A DNA stretch of 64,000 nucleotides, taken from contig NZ_WNWM01000002.1 in assembly GCF_009727155.1 (NCBI RefSeq), positions 5,952,001-6,016,000 on the forward strand, read 5' to 3'. This DNA is from Pseudoduganella dura. GTDB taxonomy: Bacteria; Pseudomonadota; Gammaproteobacteria; Burkholderiales; Burkholderiaceae_D. A program made the translations under genes and the position numbers. The notes beneath the pieces are model-generated. The model worked only from the letters and a program-made list of their open reading frames with translations. It was not told the DNA's origin and ran no database searches. Shown one piece after another: positions 1 to 8,132 of the stretch; within the stretch, counting starts at the first letter, position 1; each line of letters begins with the position of its first letter.

Positions 1-204
1 AGCCTAGCAAAGGAGCATGCGGCTTTTCGCCGTCGTGCCATGGCGGCGAAGTCCCTCGCTGATGGCCCGTATGGTTCCGATCATGACCTTGGCTTGCTGC
101 TGGCTCAACAGCAGTACGAACTTGCGTATCATTTGCTGAGCAATAGTGCGTGCAACAAGATTGCATCGGTTCCCAGAAATTCCACGATGAGTAGTCGCCG
201 CTGA
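1..204 (+). CDS. C-terminal end of an unrecognised protein (partial)
   Basis: Reading frame 1 is open from the first base of the window to a TGA at 202-204 and gives 67 residues. The translation looks protein-like, with a helical stretch around DLGLLLAQQQYELAYHLLSN, and would be the tail of a gene beginning outside the window. I do not recognise it. A reverse-strand frame covering the same bases (4-258) is also open, so the coding strand is not certain. No function is proposed. Confidence 0.35.
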   Translation, partial: SLAKEHAAFRRRAMAAKSLADGPYGSDHDLGLLLAQQQYELAYHLLSNSACNKIASVPRNSTMSSRR

Positions 205-275
205 TCGCATAGAAGCGGTTGCATGCAGCAAAAATCCGACTTTTAACCTAAAAACCAAATTCTGAAGCTACCTTT

Positions 276-800
276 ATGGCTCAAAAAATAGCTGTCTTTT
301 TAATCACGGTACTGTTCGCGGCTGGAATCAGTCCGAACATGGCACATGCGGCGAGCAACCATGCCCATATGGCGGAATGTAGAGAATTGTTCCTTTCATC
401 ATTTCCAATTGAAAAACTCGATGCTTTGCTCGGCACTAAACTGCAACTTCAAGTAGAACATTCACACAACAATTGTGTATTCAGCTTTGCTAGCGAAGGC
501 GGCAACGAGAATGTGCTTTTAATAGATTTCTCTCCACGCGAGGAATCGATTGCTATTTACGAATGGAGCCGCAAGAATGTCACCCATCCACTTGTTGCAG
601 CCGAGCACTTCCCGGGCGTGATCTACGGATTTTCTTATAAAAAATTTGGAATGAATGTTGTCGAAGTCCTGACGGCCGACTACGACTGGATTACCGTTTG
701 CGTGTCGACCAAGAAACCGGAAGATGTGTCGTATCAGGTTGCAAAGCTTTCCATGGATTTTGTTCAGACGCCACAAATGAGGGCATGGGTTGTGCGGTAA
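276..800 (+). CDS. Small secreted protein of unknown function
   Basis: This 174-residue protein begins with a clear Sec signal peptide: Lys at position 4, a hydrophobic core (IAVFLITVLFAAG), and a likely cleavage after AHA near residue 25. The mature part has two Cys that could pair (in MAECRELF and NNCVFSF) and a third in WITVCVS. No catalytic motif is visible and I do not recognise the family. The base composition is more A/T-rich than the genes from 1.6 kb onward, as is the neighbouring acetyltransferase gene, so this end of the window may be accessory DNA. No strong Shine-Dalgarno sequence precedes the ATG, so the start rests on the signal peptide. Confidence 0.7.
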   Translation: MAQKIAVFLITVLFAAGISPNMAHAASNHAHMAECRELFLSSFPIEKLDALLGTKLQLQVEHSHNNCVFSFASEGGNENVLLIDFSPREESIAIYEWSRKNVTHPLVAAEHFPGVIYGFSYKKFGMNVVEVLTADYDWITVCVSTKKPEDVSYQVAKLSMDFVQTPQMRAWVVR

Positions 801-955
801 TAAAGGCGACGGACCATGCTTTTTCCAGCCAAGGGAAACCTCCCGTGAAAAGGTATCATGAACAACGATAAAATCGTCAAAATCCAAATCCAGGTCTTCA
901 TGTACAAAACTACGGTTTACTGCTCAGGCGCGCTACCAGTACAGACATCCCATCC

Positions 956-1342
956 ATGATACGGCAGTCTGTGGTAGAAAATATCCTCTCGGAGCCGACG
1001 CATGTCACAAACCAAATGTACGAGGATTTTCTGGATGAGATGAGCTGTGGCTGGGTTGTAGAAATTGACGACAAGATCGTCGCTTTTTGCTATGCGGATA
1101 AAGCAAACGCTTTTATTTTGGCGCTCTTTGTGCGTCCGGGCTATGAAGGGAGAGGCTTTGGACAATCACTGCTCAAGCAATCAGTCGACTGGCTGTTCGG
1201 GATAGGTCATAAGTGTGCGTACCTCACTACCGGCCTCAATACCAGAGCAGATCGCTTTTATTCGGAACAAGGAAGGGTGCGTGCGCCCGTTAGCTCTATG
1301 GAAGTCGGATACTCGCTGACCAAGCCGCGAACAGTTGAGTAA
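956..1342 (+). CDS. GNAT-family N-acetyltransferase, N-terminus apparently lost by a frameshift
   Basis: The 128-residue product matches the GNAT acetyltransferase fold, which transfers an acetyl group from acetyl-CoA to an amine. The acetyl-CoA pyrophosphate loop is seen as RPGYEGRGFGQSLL near residue 64, and the usual C-terminal motif as NTRADRFYSEQG. The first ATG of the open frame is at 956, but good GNAT N-terminal sequence continues upstream in the same frame (NYGLLLRRATSTDIPS, 908-955) with no start codon before a stop at 869. An ATG at 900 lies in another frame and would join if one A were added to the AAAA run at 906-909. This is either a recent one-base deletion that inactivates the gene or a sequencing error. 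The substrate is unknown. Confidence 0.7.
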   Translation: MIRQSVVENILSEPTHVTNQMYEDFLDEMSCGWVVEIDDKIVAFCYADKANAFILALFVRPGYEGRGFGQSLLKQSVDWLFGIGHKCAYLTTGLNTRADRFYSEQGRVRAPVSSMEVGYSLTKPRTVE

Positions 1343-1409
1343 GCTTTTAAAGCCAATGTCCGCAATGGGGCGGGAGCAGACTGTCGGGCAACGCACATGG
1401 CTAGCAGGC

Positions 1410-1537
1410 TGTGGCAAACTTTATTGTCGCAAACTGCCTATCTGGAACGGATTTTCGCGCAGTTGTGGCAAACATTGTTTGCGCCGACAACCTGCCTAAA
1501 TCGTCCTGCCTCGTAGAGGAACTTGTGGCAGGCTTTA
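1410..1537 (+). repeat. Three imperfect direct repeats beginning TGTGGCA
   Basis: Copies begin at about 1410, 1464 and 1524. The first two share TGTGGCAAAC and both end with the sequence CTGCCTA; the third reads TGTGGCAGGCTTTATTG, sharing CTTTATTG with the first. The middle copy contains a perfect 7-bp inverted repeat with a one-base centre (GCAAACATTGTTTGC, 1468-1482). The block fills most of the gap between the acetyltransferase gene and gudD. Its role is unknown. Confidence 0.4.
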
Positions 1538-1590
1538 TTGTTCGACTACATGAGGCTTGAACCGGGCCTCTTCGAATGCTCCGCCCGCGT

Positions 1591-2931
1591 TCAGCGCACC
1601 AGGCAAGGCTTCTTGTTGTCGAACTGCCAGTTCGGCACCAGGAACTGCATCGCGGCGGCGTCGTCGCGCGCGCCCAGGCCCATGTTTTTGTAGGCCTGGT
1701 GCGCCTTGTCCAGTTCCGCCGGATCGAGCTCGATGCCCAGGCCCGGCTTTTGCGGAATGCGGATGAAGCCGCCTTCGATCTTCAGCGGGTCCTTCGTCAG
1801 GCGCTGGCCGTCCTGCCAGATCCAGTGCGTGTCGATCGCCGTCACCTTGCCCGGCGCGGCGGCGCCCACGTGCGTGAACATCGCCAGCGAGATGTCGAAG
1901 TGGTTGTTCGAATGCGAACCCCACGTGAGGCCGAACATCTGGCATAGCTGCGCCACGCGCACCGAACCCTGCATGGTCCAGAAGTGCGGGTCGGCCAGCG
2001 GAATGTCCACCGATTGCAGCTGGATCGAATGGGCCATCTGGCGCCAGTCGGTGGCGATCATGTTGGTCGCCGTCGGCAGGCCGGTGGCGCGGCGGAACTC
2101 GGCCATCACTTCGCGGCCGGAGAAGCCGTTCTCGGCGCCGCACGGGTCTTCCGCATACGCCAGGATGCCGTGCTTGTCGCGGCACACGCGGATCGCTTCC
2201 TGCAGCGACCAGGCGCCGTTCGGATCGAGCGTCACGCGCGCTTCGGGGAAGCGTTCGTGCAGCGCGACGATCGCTTCCATTTCCGCGTCGGCGCTGAGCA
2301 CGCCGCCCTTGAGCTTGAAGTCGTTGAAGCCGTAGCGCTCGCGCGTGGCCTCGGCCAGGCGCACCACGCTTTCCGGCGTCAGCGCTTCCTCGTTGCGCAG
2401 GCGGAACCACGCGTCGCCCGCGTCGGGTTCGGCGCGGTAGTCCAGTGCCGTCCTGTTGCGGTCGCCGATGTAGAACAGGTAGCCCAGCATCTCGACCTTT
2501 TCGCGCTGCTGGCCTTCGCCCAGCAGGGCCGCCACCGGCACGTTCATGAACTGGCCCAGCAGGTCGAGCAGCGCCGATTCCACCGCCGTCACGGCATGGA
2601 TCGTGATGCGCAGGTCGAAGGTCTGCAGGCCGCGGCCTGCGGAATCGCGTTCCGCGAACGTGGCGCGCATCGCGTTCAGGACGTTGTTGTATTCGCCCAG
2701 GCTCTTGCCGATCACCAACTGGCGGGCGTCTTCCAGCGTTTGCCGGATCTTTTCGCCGCCGGGCACCTCGCCCAGGCCGGTGTTGCCGGCACTGTCGGTG
2801 ATGATCACGATGTTCCGCGTGAACCACGGGCCATGGGCGCCAGAGAGGTTCATCAGCATGCTGTCCTGCCCCGCGACCGGGACGATGCGCATGTCGGTGA
2901 CGACGGGGGCGCCGGAAACGTTGTTGTTCAT
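1591..2931 (-). CDS. gudD: Glucarate dehydratase
   Basis: This enzyme dehydrates D-glucarate to 5-keto-4-deoxyglucarate, the first step of glucarate use, in the cytoplasm. The sequence matches GudD of the enolase superfamily along its whole length: the KxK catalytic motif in NDFKLKGG, metal ligands in LDPNGAW, AEDPCG and ATNMIATDW, the catalytic His in GSHSNNHFD, and the family C-terminus (KKPCLVR). I place the start at 2931 because GGAG lies 6 bases upstream of that ATG; the in-frame ATG at 2943 immediately precedes this Shine-Dalgarno sequence. The result is 446 residues, the length of E. coli GudD. The porin gene lies 48 bp upstream on the same strand, so the two may be co-transcribed, with the porin bringing in sugar acids. 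No dedicated glucarate permease gene is in the window. Confidence 0.93.
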   Translation of the reverse strand: MNNNVSGAPVVTDMRIVPVAGQDSMLMNLSGAHGPWFTRNIVIITDSAGNTGLGEVPGGEKIRQTLEDARQLVIGKSLGEYNNVLNAMRATFAERDSAGRGLQTFDLRITIHAVTAVESALLDLLGQFMNVPVAALLGEGQQREKVEMLGYLFYIGDRNRTALDYRAEPDAGDAWFRLRNEEALTPESVVRLAEATRERYGFNDFKLKGGVLSADAEMEAIVALHERFPEARVTLDPNGAWSLQEAIRVCRDKHGILAYAEDPCGAENGFSGREVMAEFRRATGLPTATNMIATDWRQMAHSIQLQSVDIPLADPHFWTMQGSVRVAQLCQMFGLTWGSHSNNHFDISLAMFTHVGAAAPGKVTAIDTHWIWQDGQRLTKDPLKIEGGFIRIPQKPGLGIELDPAELDKAHQAYKNMGLGARDDAAAMQFLVPNWQFDNKKPCLVR

Positions 2932-2979
2932 TGTGATCTCCATATGGTCGGTGTCGGGGCGATGCGGTGTCGGTGAAAT

Positions 2980-4056
2980 TCAGAAGGTGTGGCGGATGCC
3001 CAGATTCCAGCCGGTGCTGCCGGTGCCCGCCTCGGTGTTGTTCGCCACCGTGTAGCCGGCGCCGTTGCGGTTGCGGATGTGCGCGTAGGCGCGATACAGG
3101 CCGGTGCGCTTCGACAGCGCGTGCAGGTAGCCGACGCCCCACGAAGCGGCATCCTGGTTCAGGCCCGTGCGGTCATCCTTGTGCATCGCCGAGAACATCA
3201 GCGTGCCGCCGCGTACCGGCGCGGTCAGGCCGAGCAGGGCGCTGCGGCCGTCGGTCGACGCGGTCGGGCGCACGCCGCCGTAGGGATTGTTGGCGTTGCC
3301 CAGCGGCGCGCTGTTGTCGCCCTTGTCCACGCCGTAGCCGGCATGCAGCTTGATCCGGCCGAAGTCGTAGTTCGCGCCCAGCAGCGTATTGCGGCCGGGG
3401 CTGCGGTTGACCGCCGCCGTGGCGCCGGCCGCGGGTACATCGGTGTTCTTGCTGTTGTAGGCCAGCCGCACGGTCAGCGGGCCCTTCGCATAGCCCACGG
3501 CGCCGCCGAACTGGCGCCCCGCGGAAGCGTCGCTCTGCTCGCCCATGCCGTAGGCTAGTTCGACGTCGAAGCCATGGGTGCGCGGCGCTGCATACGTGAT
3601 CGTATTGCTGGTGCGGATGTTGGTGCCGAAATCCGGGAACAGGTTCTTGGCGGTACCCGCGTAGCCGGTGCCGAACGGGTCCACGACCTGCACGAGGGTG
3701 GTGTGATACGGCGTGTACTGGCGGCCCAAGGCCACCGCGCCGAGCTTGCCCTTCAGGCCCACCAGCGCCTGGCGGTTGAAGATCGTGCCGGCGGCATCGA
3801 TCTCGCCCGTGTCGATCTTCGAGCCCGCCTCCAGGATGAAATAGGCACTCAGGCCGTTGCCCAGGTCTTCGGTGCCCCGGAACCCGATGCGCGAGGCCGA
3901 TGCCGCGCCGCTCGTCACCTTGGCGACATTGCCGGCGCTGCCGCCCCGTTCGCCGACGATGGCGGCATCGACGATGCCGTAGATGGATACCGTGCTCTGC
4001 GCATTTGCGATGGTCGCGCCGCCAAGGGCCAGGATGAGGGCTGCCGTGTTCTTCAA
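2980..4056 (-). CDS. Outer-membrane porin, betaproteobacterial general type
   Basis: This is a 16-stranded-type trimeric porin of the Gram-negative porin_4/OmpC-like group for diffusion of small polar solutes. A signal peptide (LKNTAALILALGGATIANAQ) is followed by the typical mature start STVSIYGIVDAAI, the conserved SRIGFRGTEDLGNGLSAYF, and the GLKGKLGAVALGRQYTP loop-3 region. The protein ends in Phe (GIRHTF), as BAM-dependent porins do. I choose the TTG at 4056 as start: it has GGAG 6 bases upstream and gives a normal signal peptide and 358 residues. A longer frame from 4167 would add 37 residues that do not look like a signal peptide. gudD follows closely on the same strand, which suggests a link to sugar-acid uptake, although general porins have broad specificity. 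Confidence 0.92.
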   Translation of the reverse strand: MKNTAALILALGGATIANAQSTVSIYGIVDAAIVGERGGSAGNVAKVTSGAASASRIGFRGTEDLGNGLSAYFILEAGSKIDTGEIDAAGTIFNRQALVGLKGKLGAVALGRQYTPYHTTLVQVVDPFGTGYAGTAKNLFPDFGTNIRTSNTITYAAPRTHGFDVELAYGMGEQSDASAGRQFGGAVGYAKGPLTVRLAYNSKNTDVPAAGATAAVNRSPGRNTLLGANYDFGRIKLHAGYGVDKGDNSAPLGNANNPYGGVRPTASTDGRSALLGLTAPVRGGTLMFSAMHKDDRTGLNQDAASWGVGYLHALSKRTGLYRAYAHIRNRNGAGYTVANNTEAGTGSTGWNLGIRHTF

Positions 4057-4162
4057 TGTCGTCTCCGTGATCGGTCTTCGGGAGAAACCGTTGCGGATCT
4101 CCCTGGCTGGCCGTGCGACTGCATCAGGAAACCTTCCCTGGGCAGTTCGCCGGCTGATACCG

Positions 4163-4191
4163 ATCATAGGTCGTCAACGATACAAGAACAA
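4163..4191 (-). promoter_or_regulatory. Possible sigma-70 promoter for the porin-gudD unit
   Basis: On the minus strand TTGTTC (4191-4186) and TATGAT (4168-4163) are separated by 17 bp. The -10 box matches five of six consensus positions and the -35 box only three. It would start transcription about 100 bases upstream of the porin TTG. The assignment rests on sequence match alone. Confidence 0.3.
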
Positions 4192-4248
4192 ACCAAATAC
4201 TGACTCCATCGATTCAGGAATTGAACTAATGGAGCCAGGCAGGGGTGC

Positions 4249-6450
4249 TTATTGCGCGGCCACGGCCTTCGCGCGGGCAGCATGCAATTTTTTGTAACTG
4301 TCGATCTGGCGCTCGTGACGGTCGAGCCCCTCCAGCTTCATGCTGGTCGGCGTCAGGCCGAAGAAGCGCACGCTGCCGTCAACCGAGCCCAGCACCGCAT
4401 CCATCCGCTCGTTGCCGTACATCCGGCGGAAATTGCCGACGTAGTCGTCCAGCTCCAGCTCATCGTCGAGCTCCACTTCCAGCACCACGTTCAGGGCCTG
4501 GAAGAACAGGCCGCGCTCGAGCGTGTTGTCGTTGTACTGCAGCAGCGTTTCCACCAGCTCCAGTGCCGGTTCGAACTGCTCCAGCGCGAGATGGATCAGC
4601 AGCTTGAGCTCGATGATCGTCAACTGGCCCCACACCGTGTTCTCGTCGAACCGGATGCCGATCAGCGTGGCGATTTCCGTGTAGTCGTCCAGCTCGCATT
4701 CCTCCAGGCGCTCCAGCAGCGCCTCCAGGGCATCGTCGTCCAGGCGGTGCAGGTTCAGGATATCCTCGCGGAACAGCAGCGCCTTGTTGGTGTTGTCCCA
4801 GATCAGGTCTTCCACCAGGTAGATTTCCGAGTAGCCGGGAACCAGGATGCGGCAGGCGGTGGCGCCCAGGTCGTCGTACACGGCCATGTACGCCTCCTTG
4901 CCCATGTCCGCGAGGATGCCGAACAGGGTCGCGGCTTCCTCGGCATTGGAGTCTTCGCCCTGGCCCGAGAAATCCCATTCCACGAAATCGAAATCGGACT
5001 TCGCGCTGAAGAAGCGCCACGACACCACGCCGCTGGAATCGATGAAGTGCTCGACGAAGTTGTTCGGTTCGGTCACGGCGTTGCTGGCGAAGGTTGGCCG
5101 CGGCAGGTCGTTCAGGCCTTCGAAGCTGCGGCCCTGCAGCAGTTCCGTCAGGCTGCGTTCCAGCGCCACTTCCAGGCTCGGGTGCGCGCCGAACGAGGCG
5201 AACACGCCGCCCGTGCGCGGATTCATCAGGGTCACGCACATCACCGGGTACACGCCGCCCAGCGACGCATCCTTCACGAGCACCGGGAAGCCTTGCTCTT
5301 CCAGTCCGGCGATGCCGGCCAGGACGCCCGGGTATTTCGCCAGCACTTCCTGCGGCACGTCGGGCAGGGTGATTTCGCCTTCGAGGATTTCGCGCTTCAC
5401 CGCCCGTTCGAAAATCTCGGACAGGCATTGCACCTGCGCCTCGGCGAGCGTGTTCCCGGCGCTCATGCCATTGCTCACGAACAGGTTTTCCACCAGGTTG
5501 GACGGGAAGTACACCACCTTGCCGTCCGACTGGCGCACGTACGGCAGCGAGCAGATGCCGCGCTCCACGTTGCCCGAGTTGGTGTCGATCAGGTGCGAGC
5601 CGCACAGTTCGCCGTCGGGGTTGTAGATTTCCAGGCAATACTCATCCAGGATTTCCGCCGGCAGCGCATCCTTCGGGCCGGGCTTGAACCAGCGTTCGTT
5701 CGGGTAATGGACGAACGGCGCGTTGGCGATCTCCTCGCCCCAGAACTGGCCCGCATAGAAGTGGTTGCAGTTGATGCGCTCGATATACTCGCCCAGTGCC
5801 GACGCCAGCGCGCTTTCCTTGGTCGACCCCTTGCCGTTGGTGAAGCACATCGGCGAATGCGCATCGCGGATATGCAGCGACCATACGTTGGGAACGATAT
5901 TGCGCCACGACGCGATCTCGATCCGGATGCCCAGGTTCGCCAGCACGCCCGACATGTTGGCGATGGTCTGCTCCAGCGGCAGGTCCTTGCCCGGAATATA
6001 GGTGGCCGCTTCGGTGGACGGATTCAGCACCAGCAGGGCCTGCGCATCGGCATCGAGGTTTTCCACCTCTTCGATCACGAACTCGGGCCCGGCCTGCACC
6101 ACCTTTTTCACCGTGCAGCGGTCGATGGAGCGCAGGATGCCCTGGCGGTCTTTTTCGGAAATATCCGCCGGCAACTCGACCTGGATCTTGAAGATCTGCT
6201 GGTAACGGTTTTCGGGATCGACGATATTGTTCTGCGACAAGCGGATATTCTCGGTCGGGATATCGCGGGTCACGCAATACAGCTTCACGAAATAGGCCGC
6301 GCACAGGGCCGACGAGGCCAGGAAGTAATCGAACGGGCCGGGGGCGGAGCCATCGCCCTTGTAGCGGATCGGCTGGTCGGCGATGACCGTGAAATCATCG
6401 AACTTGGCTTCGAGGCGAAGCTTGTCGAGAAAGTTGACCTTGATTTCCAT
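4249..6450 (-). CDS. ycaO: OsmC domain-YcaO domain fusion protein
   Basis: The product has 733 residues. Residues 1 to about 135 form an OsmC/Ohr-like domain (the segment GDGSAPGPFDYFLASSALC carries its conserved Cys). From about 160 to the end is a YcaO domain, with ATP-binding-type motifs such as GKGSTKESALASALGEYIER and SEIFERAVKREI. YcaO proteins use ATP to activate backbone amides. The E. coli homologue, about 586 residues, lacks the OsmC part and has been linked to beta-methylthiolation of ribosomal protein S12 together with RimO; no RimO gene is nearby. The start is taken at ATG 6450; a TTG 12 bases earlier is possible. No peptide precursor or cyclodehydratase partner is adjacent, which argues against a RiPP cluster. 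The tail after residue about 590 is rich in acidic residues. Confidence 0.85.
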   Translation of the reverse strand: MEIKVNFLDKLRLEAKFDDFTVIADQPIRYKGDGSAPGPFDYFLASSALCAAYFVKLYCVTRDIPTENIRLSQNNIVDPENRYQQIFKIQVELPADISEKDRQGILRSIDRCTVKKVVQAGPEFVIEEVENLDADAQALLVLNPSTEAATYIPGKDLPLEQTIANMSGVLANLGIRIEIASWRNIVPNVWSLHIRDAHSPMCFTNGKGSTKESALASALGEYIERINCNHFYAGQFWGEEIANAPFVHYPNERWFKPGPKDALPAEILDEYCLEIYNPDGELCGSHLIDTNSGNVERGICSLPYVRQSDGKVVYFPSNLVENLFVSNGMSAGNTLAEAQVQCLSEIFERAVKREILEGEITLPDVPQEVLAKYPGVLAGIAGLEEQGFPVLVKDASLGGVYPVMCVTLMNPRTGGVFASFGAHPSLEVALERSLTELLQGRSFEGLNDLPRPTFASNAVTEPNNFVEHFIDSSGVVSWRFFSAKSDFDFVEWDFSGQGEDSNAEEAATLFGILADMGKEAYMAVYDDLGATACRILVPGYSEIYLVEDLIWDNTNKALLFREDILNLHRLDDDALEALLERLEECELDDYTEIATLIGIRFDENTVWGQLTIIELKLLIHLALEQFEPALELVETLLQYNDNTLERGLFFQALNVVLEVELDDELELDDYVGNFRRMYGNERMDAVLGSVDGSVRFFGLTPTSMKLEGLDRHERQIDSYKKLHAARAKAVAAQ

Positions 6451-6595
6451 GAAAAATTCCAAAAAGTGTTCTTAAAATGACCGGTCTTGCGCGCCGATGC
6501 CGCCGGCCTGGATGAAAGGCGCGAGGCGGGAATGGATGCGTTCGCGGCCTTTGCTCAAGCAATGGCCGTGCGATGGATGCGGGTTGGATGCGGCA

Positions 6596-7768
6596 TTATA
6601 GGCGCCCCATGAATTGGCCGAGCCGCCGCAGCGCTTCTTCCAGGTGCGCGGTACTGGCCGAATAGGAAAGCCGCACGTACGTATCGGCACCGCATTGCCC
6701 GAAATCCTTGCCCGGCGTGAGGGCCACATGGGCTTCCTGCAGCACGCGCTCGCAGAACTGCCAGGACGTGAGCCCGGTGCCGCCGACGTCGAAATACACG
6801 TAGAACGCGCCATCCGGCGGCACCGGCACCGGCAGGCCGATACGCGCCAGGCCATCGAGCACCAGCGCGCGGCGGCGCGCGAATCCCAGCCGGCGCTCCT
6901 CGCACACGGCCAGCGACGCCGGCGTGAAGCACGCCAGCGCCGCCTGCTGGGCGATGGTCGACGGGCAGATGTAGTAGTTCTGCGCCAGCCGTTCCATCGT
7001 CGGCACGAGCTCTTCCGGCACCACGCACCAGCCGAGGCGCCAGCCCGTCATGCCGAAGTATTTCGAGAAGCTGTTGATGACGATGGCGCCGTCGTCGAAC
7101 GCGAGCACGGTTTGCGGCGGCCGGCCCTGGCTGTCGCGGTCGCCCAGGTTCAGGTAGATCTCGTCAACGATGCGCCACGCATCGTGGCTGCGGGCCAGCG
7201 CGCAGATCGCGGCCAGCTCGTCCGGCGGCACCGAGGTGCCCGTCGGGTTCGACGGGGTGGCCACCATCACGCCCTGCGTCCGTTCCGTCCAGTTGGCCCG
7301 CACGCTGGCCGCGTCGAGCTGGAAGCGCGATTCGGGGCCGGTGGCCACGAGCTTCACCTGCGCGCCGAAGCTGCCGAGGAACTGGCGGTTGCACGGATAG
7401 GACGGGTCGCCCACGATCACTTCGTCGCCCGGATCGACGAGGGCCGCCGTGACCAGCAGCAGCGCGGCGGACGCGCCGGCGGTGACGATGATCCGCTCCG
7501 GCGAAACGGCAACGCCGTGCTCGCGCAGGTAGAACCCGGCCAGGGCTTCGCGCAGGGCCGGCATGCCCAGTGCCGCCGTGTAGGGCAGGGCGCCCGCCTG
7601 CGCCGCCGCTGCCGCGGCCTCGAGCACGGCGGGCGGGGCGCCGAAATCGGGCTCGCCCAGGCTGAGCCGGATGACGTCGTGCCCGAGCCCGGCGAGGGCG
7701 GCGGCACGCTTGCCGAATTCTATCGCGAAGAACGGGTCGATGGATTGGGCGCGTTGTGAAATCTTCAT
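6596..7768 (-). CDS. PLP-dependent class I/II aminotransferase
   Basis: This fold-type I aminotransferase has 390 residues. Visible landmarks are the N-terminal LSLGEPDFGAP substrate-binding segment, TPSNPTGT, the VDEIY Asp that binds the pyridine nitrogen, the Schiff-base Lys in NSFSKYFGMTGWRLGW, and the C-terminal Arg in YVRLSYS that binds the substrate carboxylate. The closest general group is aspartate/aromatic aminotransferase-like, but the substrate cannot be told from sequence and there is no pathway gene beside it. It is transcribed away from the MBL-fold gene and towards ycaO, leaving 145 bp between them. Confidence 0.88.
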   Translation of the reverse strand: MKISQRAQSIDPFFAIEFGKRAAALAGLGHDVIRLSLGEPDFGAPPAVLEAAAAAAQAGALPYTAALGMPALREALAGFYLREHGVAVSPERIIVTAGASAALLLVTAALVDPGDEVIVGDPSYPCNRQFLGSFGAQVKLVATGPESRFQLDAASVRANWTERTQGVMVATPSNPTGTSVPPDELAAICALARSHDAWRIVDEIYLNLGDRDSQGRPPQTVLAFDDGAIVINSFSKYFGMTGWRLGWCVVPEELVPTMERLAQNYYICPSTIAQQAALACFTPASLAVCEERRLGFARRRALVLDGLARIGLPVPVPPDGAFYVYFDVGGTGLTSWQFCERVLQEAHVALTPGKDFGQCGADTYVRLSYSASTAHLEEALRRLGQFMGRL

Positions 7769-8132
7769 GGATGGGTTCGGGGCAGGCTGTCGGAACCCGC
7801 CAGTGTACCGGGGATGGGCGCAATGATGAAGTTGCCGGGGCGATATGCCGGGATCGCGCGGCGGGCTCGGCGGCGCGGGTGCACCGTGGCCGGCGGGTAC
7901 GGCACCATCGGAGTTCGGGAAATTTGCAACTAACCGAATATCTCAGGGGCTTGTGCCGCTTCGCACGGCATGGTCGATCATACGCCGGGCCGGCAGGGGA
8001 CGGAGTTGGTGGAAGGAAGCGGGCCCCGATACGCGGGATTGGCGTTTTCCCGTTTTCTGTGTACGATCCCGCGACCGGCAAGCGCCGTCTCTCCACCGCA
8101 GCCATCCAGACAGACCCTTCCAGCGAGCCTTC
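7769..8132. other. Divergent intergenic region between aminotransferase and MBL-fold genes
   Basis: This 364-bp gap holds the promoters of two divergent genes. Apart from the promoter candidate listed at 8039-8067 I see no gene, RNA structure or repeat in it. A reading frame continuous with the MBL-fold gene runs through it, but its translation does not look like protein. Confidence 0.5.
8039..8067 (+). promoter_or_regulatory. Possible sigma-70 promoter for the MBL-fold gene
   Basis: TTGGCG (8039-8044) and TACGAT (8062-8067) are 17 bp apart, each matching four of six consensus bases. The pair lies about 65 bp upstream of the ATG at 8133. Confidence 0.35.

Noticed and set aside
1535..3142. 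535-residue open frame on the minus strand covering gudD
   Set aside because: It is in another frame over gudD, Arg/Pro-rich and repetitive, as expected from a high-GC shadow; gudD has full family motifs.
4249..6450. RiPP (thiazole/oxazole peptide) cluster around the YcaO gene
   Set aside because: No precursor peptide, dehydrogenase or exporter gene is adjacent; flanking genes are a porin and an aminotransferase.
4252..6480. 742-residue open frame on the plus strand opposite ycaO
   Set aside because: Its sequence is Ala/His/Gln/Val-rich with no motifs, and the opposite strand encodes a complete OsmC-YcaO protein.
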